From the NCBI RefSeq assembly GCF_010015585.1, contig NW_022985067.1:2204905-2268904 (forward strand): a DNA stretch of 64,000 nucleotides. The letters are read 5' to 3'. The first letter of the stretch is position 1. Each line of letters begins with the position of its first letter. Under the pieces are notes generated by a model that was not told where the DNA came from, made no database searches, and was given only the letters and a program-made list of their open reading frames with translations. The position numbers and the translations under genes are program-made. Below, piece after piece: positions 55,601 to 64,000 of the stretch. This DNA is from Eremomyces bilateralis CBS 781.70. Taxonomy: Eukaryota > Ascomycota > Dothideomycetes > Eremomycetales > Eremomycetaceae.

Positions 55601-56500
55601 CCGCCGCCCCGGCCCGCCTGACGCAGAACTACATTACGGAGGACAATTGCGCGAACGAGAAAGGCCTTGAAGACCTCAAGGAAGTCGGCCGTCTCCAGTT
55701 CCGCGCTCGATTCAAGGCCGGAATGGACGAGTCTCACCAGGCGTTCATCTCAGACAACGACACCCGCGAGACGTACGAGACCTGGGAAGCCTGCCTCGCA
55801 GAAGGCGTACGCACGCGGCAAGTCGAGAAAGAAGTTCCGGATACGGTGCAGGTGCTGCATGAGCGTAGCTTGACGGAAGGGCGAGATGTGTTGAAGGCCG
55901 CGTCGGAAGAGGAAAAGAAGAAGTGGATTACCAAGGACGGGACGGATTGGAGTGGCGCGTTTGGTGAGGACCCAGCGATGTTCATGGATGCAAAAGGGAA
56001 GATGAAGCGCCAGCCGGGCGCAGAAGCACCGCTCACGCAAGAGGAGCGCGGAGAAGCTGAGGACTATGACGATGACGATGAAGAGCACGACTCCAACGAA
56101 GATCTCGGGATCCAGGACGCCGACAACGCGCACTTCGCTAAAGAAGACGCAAATGGCGACGCGACCAAGTCGTTCATGGACGGCACCACGGACCGCAGCA
56201 GGTCCACCACGTCCGGCGGAACGGAGGACACGTCGACGAGCAGCGGGTCGACGTCGACCAAGGACGTCAACAAGCAGAATCGGCGGACGGAGCAGCGGAA
56301 GCAGCGGGGGCTGATGCAGTGGAAGCCGGCGCGGAATGCGAAGTTCGCGAAGGACCAGGGGGCACTGGGTGTGCGGAAGTTGAAGGGGATGGTTACGGGG
56401 GGGTTGGAGGGGCGGCAGCCGGGGGTGGAGACGGGTAAGTTTTGGAGACTTCTGACTGTGATTGAAGTGATGCTGACTAGAGTTCACAGAAACGGGATAA
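52648..56500 (+). CDS. SMP/C2-domain lipid-transfer tether (tricalbin-like, Mug190-type)
   Basis: Four exons (52648-52971, 53025-53060, 53110-56434, 56490-56500) give 1231 residues. Proteins of this kind sit at ER-plasma membrane contacts and move lipids. Seen: a disordered charged N-terminus, a membrane hairpin (about 180-225, ALAIGIVLATVVVGKLFGG and LIPLGLCLGTGVFLW), an SMP lipid-binding domain (about 240-490, starting ESTEWLNTLLGIVWGMM), a first C2 domain (about 500-630, GGSDPYITLTF and ELWDSDRHSADD with Ca-site aspartates), a second C2 domain (about 690-870), a further beta-rich region, and an acidic then basic Ser/Thr-rich tail. Domain order fits Mug190-like proteins better than true tricalbins, which have more C2 domains. 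The last exon is 11 nt by my reading; without that intron the frame would run on to 56574. Confidence 0.88.
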
Positions 56501-57257
56501 TAGCCAACGGGCAGGTTGGTGGGTTTCGGGTAGCTTTGTACGAGTATAGGAAAATTGAGCGGAAAGTTATATGACTCCCAGGAACGTCAGCTGTCGCAGC
56601 ATATGCGAAATGATAGCAAGCAATGGACAGGCATAAAAACATGGGAACAATAGGACGAATTAACTTGTTCAAACGACAACGTGGAAATGAGAGATAACTT
56701 CAAAAGGTAATCATGAACTGACTGCTTGAGATCCGAATAGTAGTTGAATGGAAGTCCTCGCGATGTAGGCGAACAACGGAAGACGGGCCGGCCCCTGAGG
56801 TTCGGATAGAACTTGAAAGACCGACGTAAATCCAAGTAGCGGTACGGAGTACACTACGGAATACCTCCCTCGACCTTATTCGGATAACCAGTAATTAAGG
56901 CCTATCTCCGTCACCCCGCGTATAACTGGTGTCTGAGTTGGGACAGGGATCACCTGTGCTCCATAGACCATAAGGGCCGAAATGCTAAAATTCCGTCTGA
57001 AGTTAGTGTTATTATCCGTTATCCGGTTATCGTGATGTAGTCGCGCACAGTCTCGGTCTCGGACAGGGCCGAATCCTGGCCGTCACCTTCCGCAACATGA
57101 ACCAATCTACATTATAAATACCTACCGTACTCTGCCTCGATTTATCTTGAGTCATGGGTGTGATTGTGCCTGCATGATTTCTTAATAACATGCCCATAGC
57201 GCTTTCGGCAACCACCTAATCAAACCTCATCAGGGTCCCCTGGTTCCCTCCACAACC
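56501..57257. other. intergenic region
   Basis: 757 bp, same-direction neighbours. It carries the word TACGGAGTA (56843-56851). No gene is recognised. Confidence 0.45.
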
Positions 57258-58002
57258 ATGGCCAAATCCGACGCAGAGATAAGAAAGCGTATCATCACCC
57301 ACATGAACAAAGACCACTACGACAGCGTATATATACCCCAACTCTCCCCCCACCCCAATTAATCCTCTCCAGATCATCCGCTACGTCCAACACTACGCCC
57401 ACTGCTCGCCCTTCCACGCCCGCAACGCCACCCTCACCGACATCACCACCACCCACCTCACCATCCAATGCGGCACGCACACCTACCCGATCCCGCTCAC
57501 CCCTCCGCTCGGCTCCCTCTCCGAGGCGCGCCCCCGTCTCGTCGCCATGAACCGCACCGCCACCGACCACCTCGGCCACTCCGCCGTCACCGTCAAGCAG
57601 TGGGTCCCGCCGCTGGGGGTCTACGCTGCGACGTTCCTGATGTGCGTGCTGGGGTTTTTCGTGCTGTCGCGGGACGCGCACATGGCGCCGGGGAGCTGGG
57701 CGTATGAGTATGGGTTGAAATATGGGGGGGATGCGTTCACGGGGTGGTTGAGGCGGTATCGGGGGGTGGGATTCGGGTTGATGTTGGCGATTCATGCGAC
57801 GGAGGCGATGGTGATGGCGAGGGGGAAAATGGTGAGGCATGCGGTGCCGGTGGGGAGCGGGTTGTGGTGGAAGTGGGTGGGGGGGACGTTTGTGGATGGG
57901 GTGTGTAGCTTTCACAGGTTTGATGCGCTGGTGGCGCGGAGAGAAAAAGAGATGGGGAAGAAGGGGCATTTGGTAGGCGGGGTGGAGAGCGGAAGGAGTT
58001 AG
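57258..58002 (+). CDS. DUF2470-domain membrane protein
   Basis: Two exons (57258-57326, 57373-58002) give 232 residues. The N-terminal 80 residues resemble the DUF2470 fold, which is related to heme-oxygenase-like/flavin-binding split barrels: IITHMNKDHYDSI at the start and GTHTYPIPLTPPL in the middle. A membrane segment (LGVYAATFLMCVLGFFVLS) and a second weaker hydrophobic region (GVGFGLMLAIHATEAMVMA) follow, then a basic tail. In fungi this soluble domain plus one or two membrane segments is a conserved but uncharacterised arrangement. The HMNxDH motif is the main recognition point. No operon-like context; function unknown. Confidence 0.8.
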
Positions 58003-58180
58003 GGGAGTTTTATTTTATTTTATTATGATACCATTGATTAGATGCGCTAGATCGTGATCATGAGGGTATAGGTATGGGGACTATTTGAATACTTTGTGGT
58101 AGTATTACCAGTCTATATATCCACTAAGACTCCTGGCCCCCTTAAGCACGAAACCGTTTAGTACAAAGGAGATGGCCGTC

Positions 58181-59507
58181 TCACGGCGCCTCATAGATCG
58201 GTTGCTGAGCCGGCGGGTGGGTTGGCGTTCCTGCCGAGGCTCCCCCCTGCGCCAGACCTACTGGAGGAGGAACTGGTGAACTGTGCTGCGACGTTCCCCC
58301 CGGCTTCTGGTCCGTTTCCGTGTGCGCCATGCCTTTGGGATCGTAGTAACTGGTGGCAGCACCCGCGAACGGCGGAGGTGGAGCGCCATAGGGCGTAGCC
58401 GGTTGCATATTCGGGTTGTATTGCTGCTGCATGTACGGGGGTTGATTCGGGTCCACGTAGGGTTGCGTACCGGGCGGTGGACCGTATCCGGGCGGAGCAT
58501 ATCCGGCTGCAGCATATCCGCCTTGCGGGGGCACGGCACCCGCACCCGCGGCCACGGGTGCGGCCGCATCGGTCTTCTTTTTGCGAAGGAGGAAGAAGAC
58601 GATGGCTCCGATAATGCCGCCCAGTACGGCAATGCCGCCGACGACTCCACCGACAATGGGTCCGATGGCTGTACCCTTTTTCTTGGGTGATGGTACAGAG
58701 GAACTGGCTCCGCTAGCGAATCCGTTGTTTGTCGAGAGTGTGGAGCTTGTGATGTCGGGGTCCTCGGCACCATCGGCTGTGGTCCCAGTGCCCGACGGAG
58801 CCACTTCTTTCGTTATGACGGTCACACTGCCGCTGACTGTGCTCGTGAGGGTTTCACTGCTGTCCGAGCTAGATGGAGATCCAGAGCGGGAAGAATATGT
58901 CGGATAGACATGAGCCGTTAGGCCATCCGAAGTCGATCGACATGCGAAGCCGGTAAACGTGTGGGAGCCTGTGTACGAGTATGCAGTTTCGCAATATGGC
59001 TCAGTTGCCTCCGTGCTGGGATTGTCAGCATACCAGGTAACATGGAATATGATCAGGTTGGACATACCAAATTCGAAGACGATCATCATTCGAGCACGAC
59101 GATCCACAAATTGATATGCTTTCATGAGGTACGCAGGAAGTTTTAAACTTGCATTGGGCAGTTCTTGTTGAAATGCAGCATGCATACGCGGAGAAATCTG
59201 TATTCGTGGCACAGATATACGGCGATGAACAGAACCTTCGAGACGCTGGACGAGGTTAGCAAGGACATTCAATGCTTCAAGAGACGCTCTTCGGCCTACT
59301 TCTAACGTGTTCCTCGTAACCACAGATGTCTGTCACGCCTCTCTTTTCATTAAAGATATCCAAAAGGTCTATCGCGCCCTGAGTAGTTGCAGGGCTGAAA
59401 CCCTGATAGTCAGCCATTGCATCGAGGCCTGGAGTTGGAAAAGCGCCATCCCAAGGCATCGCAACCGCTGCTCCGAAGAGCATCGCGACATAGAGAAACC
59501 TCGCCAT
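58181..59507 (-). CDS. secreted/single-pass surface protein with Cys-rich head and Pro/Gly/Tyr-rich tail
   Basis: Three exons (59507-59300, 59245-59068, 59015-58181) give 406 residues. A signal peptide (MARFLYVAMLFGAAVAM) precedes a cysteine-rich extracellular domain (about 60-165, with regularly placed Cys as in CATNTDFSAYACC and CGSSCSND). A Ser/Thr-rich stalk likely to be O-glycosylated (about 170-240) follows, then a KKK-flanked membrane segment (IGPIVGGVVGGIAVLGGIIGAIVFFLL) and a cytosolic tail of Gly-Tyr-Pro-Pro repeats. This layout is typical of fungal plasma-membrane sensors related to Wsc/Mid2 proteins, although no WSC domain proper is seen. The first intron uses a GTAGGC donor chosen by phase; an alternative donor a few bases away would change a few residues. 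Role inferred only. Confidence 0.78.
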
Positions 59508-60819
59508 GTTGGTCAAAACGAGAGTTTACGACTGCAAAGTCGAGGTGAAGGCTCGAAAGACAATCAAAATCGAACAATTGGTGGGCAGGATCACCCTTTT
59601 AGCCAGGATTATCGTATGCATCCAGATTCCAGCGCGTATTCCACAATATGCAGTGGTCTAAGCCTTGTTGGTTTTCGGCGGTGCTCAAGGCAGAAGATGT
59701 CAGCAGATATCCGGAAGGAGTTAGATTATCAAGAGAATCAGTCTTGAAGAAAACTAGGGGGAGCACCATGGCTACGTTGGCCAATGCATCAGGGTAATGT
59801 ATCTGCTGGCCAAGAGCCCAAGGCGCGATGGAAGCCGGAGTTGTCGGATGTGCGATTGAAGAGAGAAATTACCCAATAGGCATGGGAAAACTCGGCTGCT
59901 CTTTGACCTCGTATTCACGACATGGCGGAATTGAAATTGAAGCGAAAAGGAAATGATCGACCGCCGATGAATGGCCAATGGATAAAACAACCTCGCCATC
60001 TGATGCTGGATTAAACTGCTGTTCTTACTTATATAAGGTATGTAATATTCCACCTTTTGATTGACTAAAAGACTTGACTATCACCACTCAGAAACGAAAT
60101 GCTTCAGATAAACAACACTGGAATGGTTTCCACGCTATTAGAGTTAGGAAAGCCCAAGTCGTAATGCGGTTAGCGTGGAATGGCACATGTTACACAAGTG
60201 AAGAAAAGGGGCTGTGAAATGTGAATCACAATTTATAGAAACATGACAAGGGTTAGAACATTTCCATCCTTACTGCCTGGTCATCGGATTGTTTCACCAT
60301 GTCGTCCAATCCTCTTCCTGTGCTTCCAGTCAACGAGTCAGCATTGATCGATGCTCGACGCTCGTTATTCAAAGGCATCCTTAGCCGACCGATGAACAAA
60401 CCAAGAATTCGGGATGAAAACTTCCATCTTGACCTTTGTCCTCATTAGGAATAGCCAATAGCTACGGAGTACTAAGGAATGAGTTCCTTGTATGGTAGGG
60501 TAGCATCACTCTTAATGAGCAATAATATGGACCGAGTTCTAACTACACCAGCATTTTAAGTCCATCTTTCTTGTTCTCTTGATAATGTTGCATTAATTGT
60601 CACCCATGTTATCAATAGCTATACGGATATTGTGTGACGCTTCTCGGGGAGTGGTTTCACAACCTTTCTCTCATAAAGCCAGTCAATATCATCGTTCTCC
60701 GTAAACTAAACTCCGCGACCCATCATTAAACAAACATGATGTGTTCCCCTCAAACTGCGATGAGGTGCATCAAACCATCAATCATCGCACCGTCTCGCCT
60801 CACATTTCTTGATCCCTAG
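59508..60819. other. 1.3 kb intergenic region
   Basis: Contains one TACGGAGTA word (60463-60471) and AT-rich patches. No gene is recognised. Confidence 0.45.
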
Positions 60820-61780
60820 TGCAGCAGTCAGACCCTGACCCTCCCCGACGGCCGCATCCTAGGCTATGGCGGATTCGGCCACCTCAATGATTTCCCCGTC
60901 ATCTACTTCCACGGCTTCCCCTCCCCCCGCCTCGAACCGCATGTCATCGACAAGCTCACCCGCCGACGCCGCATCCGCGTCCTGTTGCTCGACCGTCCGG
61001 GATTCGGCCTCTCGACCTTTCAGCCCGGACGACGGATCATAGATTGACCGGCTGATGTGCGAGCGTCCGCGGAGCACGTGAAGCTGAAGCAGTTTGCGAT
61101 CATAAGAGACTCGGGGGTAGGCCGTATGCTTCAGCGTGTGCGTATAAGCTGCCGAAGGAGATGATGTCTGCAGTCGGCATGCTTGCAAGGGCGCCGCTGG
61201 GGAGGCGGGGGTACATGATGTGGTGAAATACAGGCGCGTCGCGGCGGTGGTGGCGAGCTCTGTCCCAGGGGCTTCAGGGTCTTCACGGATGCGCTGGTGG
61301 GCGTTGGTCGCTTTATCGCGCCGTCTGGGCCGGGTGAAGAAGCGGATTGACACCTGGTTGGAGCTAGAACGTGGGGAAGGTAAGGTTGAGGCGAAGAGTG
61401 AAGTCTCGAAGGAAGGGAGCAGTGAGTCACCAGTAGCCGAGAAAGAGGAAGACTAGACGATAAAGAGAAGAGGGAGCAGCTTTTCCGCATCGTATTTGAT
61501 GGGTTTGCGCGGATCTCTTAAGCGATGGTACAGGAAACGCAGTTATTATCGGCGAATAGATGGGGGTTCAAGTTCGAGGATATATCCTTCAACCCTATTC
61601 TGATATGGCACGGCACAAAGGATGCCAATTCTCCAATCTCCATGATAGGGATGCATGGCGAAGCGTCTGCCACACGGCGTTTTTCGGGGGTTCGAGGGCG
61701 AGACTCGTTATACCCTGGTGAACCTTAAACGAATTACGCAGATCTTGACGGAGCTGGACCCATTAGAGGAGACATCGACG
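60820..61780 (+). pseudogene. alpha/beta-hydrolase pseudogene
   Basis: Plus-strand pieces in family order but in different frames. The N-terminal strand and HG-type oxyanion loop come first (LPDGRILGYGGFG, VIYFHGFPSPRLE). Then DRPGFGLSTFQPGR, the expected nucleophile-elbow region (recognisable only up to a Gly-rich remnant), a cap-like LPKEMMSAVGM segment, a lid-proximal KKRIDTWLELE, and the late strand FNPILIWHGTKDANSP that holds the usual acid residue. Last comes a stretch leading to the catalytic His region, in which the His position reads ETRYTLV. Breaks: frame changes near 61145-61230 and 61650, plus stops such as the one ending the piece at 61456 and one before 61525. No intron set rejoins them. 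A recently dead hydrolase gene. Confidence 0.75.
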
Positions 61781-62288
61781 GTAAGAGAGTATGGGCTAGG
61801 GGATGTCCATGGGATGCATTCATCATTTAGATATACCTGTAGGCATGTAATTATAGGTTGATAGGATAGCGATCACCCTCTCGTACTCAATTTCAAATCA
61901 ACCGGTCTACCCGGCTCTTTCATGCTTTCACCTTCAGGACAAGAACTATTGAGTCGAAGCCGTCCAGTAATTGTATGTATTAATATTACGCGTCCCTTGA
62001 CTGACTACCGGAGGCTCGGAAGTCGGAAGTTAGACCACGATTGACTATTAGGGCCGAGGGGCAAGGGCGGTGGGCACACGCCACGTGTGGTTGACAGAGG
62101 CCCGACGTCTAGGGAGGCCTCCGCTGATTGGTCCAACTTCACCGCCATCCATACCTGTACAGAGAGATATCAAACTCGTGCTTTTTGGTCCCAACATCTT
62201 TATTCTTCCTCTTTATCAAGTATTAGCGGACATTGCATTGGATTTCCCTTGTCCAGTCAGACATCCCTTGTCTAAGGAACTAATCATC
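61781..62288. promoter_or_regulatory. upstream region of D-lactate dehydrogenase
   Basis: It holds CACGTG (62082-62087) and, 40 bp further, an inverted CCAAT (ATTGG, 62127-62131), about 160-200 bp before the ATG. This repeats the E-box plus CCAAT pair seen at 1050-1113. CCAAT is the Hap-complex site used for respiratory genes, which suits this product; the link is inferred. Confidence 0.45.
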
Positions 62289-64000
62289 ATGCTTCAAAAC
62301 AAGTGTTTTCTTCCCCTTCGTGCTACAGGACGCGACGCTCTTATCAGTTCGAAAACTGCGTCTCGACCTCTTGTGAGATGGCACGGTTCGCAATTTCTTG
62401 CTTTTCCAAAAAGAAACCTACATTCGTCTCCAGTACATGCGGCATCTCGTCCGAGTCCAGTGTATTTAAAAAAATCTTCGAAAGACCAGAGGGCTGAAAG
62501 CAAGAAAGAGTCAGAAGGCAGTGCAGCGCCGAAAAATAATCCTTTCGGTTGGGGTGCCACGGCTATCTTTGCAGTAGCGACAACGTTAATGGCAGAGTCG
62601 CTTTTAAGGAATCCGCCTGATCGCAGCTCAACACAATCACTAGAGAAGTCCGCTACGGCTAAGTACAGTGTCTCGCCAGACACATTACGCAAGGCGATTG
62701 GACAACTCAAAAAGGACATTGCCGCGGACCGAATCATACGGGATGTCGGAGAGTGCACCAATAAGTCAAGTACCGCATGGTCTCCTGCCCCGGAAGAGAC
62801 GGACTGCCCTTCGTTTATCGTCTACCCCATCTCGACCTTGGAAGTGAGTAAGATAGCGAAGGTATGCCATGAGTTAGGGATCCCCATGCTGCCATACTCA
62901 GGCGGAACCAGCCTTGAAGGAAGCCTGGCAATGACTACCAAAGGTGGTTGCTGCATTGACTTCAAGCTGATGGACCGCGTCATTGGAGTCAATAAAAAGG
63001 ATATGGACGTTGTCGTGCAACCGGGAGTCGATTACATGGAATTGAATCAAACGCTCGCGGAACAGAATCTCTTCTTCCCGCCTGACCCGGGCCCAGGCGC
63101 CAAGATCGGTGGCATGATTGCTCAGGGTTGCTCAGGCACAAACGCATACCGATATGGGCCGATGAAGGAGTGGGTCCTTGGACTAACAGTCGTCCTCGCC
63201 GACGGCACAATCATTAAAACCAGACATCGACCGCGCAAATCAAGTGCTGGTTATGATTTGACGCAGCTCATCGTTGGATCCGAGGGTACTCTAGGGATCG
63301 TCACCGAAGCGTCCCTCAAATTGACCAGCAAACCTCAGAACGTTCGCGTTGCGGTCGTTGCATTCCCTTCAATACCAAATGCGGTGGACAGTGCCATCAA
63401 GGTCGTCCAGGAGGATCTCCCAGTAGCGGCATTGGAATTGCTCGACGACTTCACCATGAAGGCCGTCAATGAAGCCGGATACTGCGAGAAGCAGTACGCT
63501 GAAACAGCAACGCTGTTCTTGAAATTCTCCGGGTACTCGGACCGGATGGTTCAAGAGATTATAGGGAAAGTCATGGATATTGCGAAAGCAAACAACTGCA
63601 GCTCATTCGAGATTTCGAAAACGGAACGTGAAGCTAGCGACTTGTGGCAAGCACGTAAAACGGCGTTGTGGAGCGTTCTTGCATTGAGAAGGAAACCAGA
63701 GGACAAATTTTTGAGTTCCGATGCCGCCGTCCCTATCTCGAGACTAGGCGATCTAATTGAAGCGACCCAAGCCGATATCAAGGAATCCGGCGTCCTCGGA
63801 TCTTGTATTGGACACGTTGGAGACGGCAACTTCCATGCTGGCATCCTGTATGACCCCCAGGACGAAAAGATTGCGCGTACCATCATCCAAAATGTCCAGA
63901 GGCGGGCAGTTAAAATGAAGGGAACTGTGTCGGGAGAGCACGGCATCGGTCTGGAAAACCGCGACGCGCTGACGGAAGAGCTGGGACAGCAGAGTATCGA
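62289..64000 (+). CDS. DLD1: mitochondrial D-lactate dehydrogenase (cytochrome), 3'-truncated by the window
   Basis: Open from the ATG at 62289 to the end of the window (570 complete codons, no intron seen). The enzyme oxidises D-lactate to pyruvate and passes electrons to cytochrome c in the intermembrane space. An Arg/Ser-rich presequence (about 1-60, LRATGRDALISSKTASRPLVR) is followed by a hydrophobic anchor (GWGATAIFAVATTLMAESLL), the arrangement of inner-membrane Dld1. The FAD-binding PCMH domain starts near 170 (PMLPYSGGTSLEG, then VQPGVDYMELN, GGMIAQGCSGTNAYRYG). The FAD-linked oxidase C-terminal domain follows, with GHVGDGNFHAGILYDP and SGEHGIGLENRDAL close to the window edge. Only about the last 15-25 residues should be missing. 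Confidence 0.93.
   Translation, partial: MLQNKCFLPLRATGRDALISSKTASRPLVRWHGSQFLAFPKRNLHSSPVHAASRPSPVYLKKSSKDQRAESKKESEGSAAPKNNPFGWGATAIFAVATTLMAESLLRNPPDRSSTQSLEKSATAKYSVSPDTLRKAIGQLKKDIAADRIIRDVGECTNKSSTAWSPAPEETDCPSFIVYPISTLEVSKIAKVCHELGIPMLPYSGGTSLEGSLAMTTKGGCCIDFKLMDRVIGVNKKDMDVVVQPGVDYMELNQTLAEQNLFFPPDPGPGAKIGGMIAQGCSGTNAYRYGPMKEWVLGLTVVLADGTIIKTRHRPRKSSAGYDLTQLIVGSEGTLGIVTEASLKLTSKPQNVRVAVVAFPSIPNAVDSAIKVVQEDLPVAALELLDDFTMKAVNEAGYCEKQYAETATLFLKFSGYSDRMVQEIIGKVMDIAKANNCSSFEISKTEREASDLWQARKTALWSVLALRRKPEDKFLSSDAAVPISRLGDLIEATQADIKESGVLGSCIGHVGDGNFHAGILYDPQDEKIARTIIQNVQRRAVKMKGTVSGEHGIGLENRDALTEELGQQSI

Noticed and set aside
55750-56487. 245-residue minus-strand frame over the end of the SMP/C2 gene
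   Set aside because: Low-complexity antisense frame; the sense strand is the continuing C-terminal tail.

Overview
This window is nuclear DNA of a filamentous ascomycete (Pezizomycotina). Most genes are interrupted by short 49-90 nt spliceosomal introns with GT..AG ends and CTAAC/CTGAC-type branch points. Fungal-specific families are present: Zn2Cys6 and C2H2 regulators, a NACHT-WD40 NLR, a HeLo-domain gene and an M35 secreted protease. A recurrent intergenic word (TACGGAGTA) would fit Eurotiales, but I cannot fix the genus from the sequence.

Layout. 1-5.1 kb: a conserved unknown protein, then a head-to-head pair of ER membrane genes (signal peptidase subunit SPC2 and membrane insertase subunit EMC3). 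5.1-10 kb: no recognisable intact gene. 10-11.7 kb: a C2H2 zinc-finger protein. 12-17.5 kb: a head-to-head pair made of a broken HeLo/pseudokinase gene and an intact kinase-ankyrin gene. 18-20.1 kb: a PEP mutase/isocitrate lyase-family enzyme and prefoldin subunit 3. 20.6-26.6 kb: an accessory island with a decayed LINE, a NACHT-WD40 NLR with almost identical WD repeats around an assembly gap, a broken Myb/SANT-like gene and a diverged tandem repeat. 26.9-36.4 kb: a Zn2Cys6 regulator, then a housekeeping block (mitochondrial tricarboxylate-type carrier, MAM33, phosphatidylserine synthase, GAR1). 38.3-44.9 kb: a secreted metalloprotease, a Tyr/Asn/Ser-rich low-complexity protein and a polytopic membrane protein. 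46.8-58 kb: cytosolic leucyl-tRNA synthetase, GlcNAc-6-P deacetylase, an SMP/C2 lipid-transfer tether and a DUF2470 protein. 58-64 kb: a single-pass Pro-rich surface protein, an alpha/beta-hydrolase pseudogene and the 5' part of mitochondrial D-lactate dehydrogenase.

The strongest candidates for unusual biology are the two parts that resemble fungal self/non-self recognition and regulated cell death. One is the divergent HeLo-pseudokinase / kinase-ankyrin pair, with the HeLo member broken by a stop and frameshifts. The other is the NLR, which has a very short beta-prone N-terminus and hypervariable-type WD repeats whose only differences are amino-acid changing. Exon structures were derived by hand from splice consensus, reading phase and family resemblance; no database search was run.
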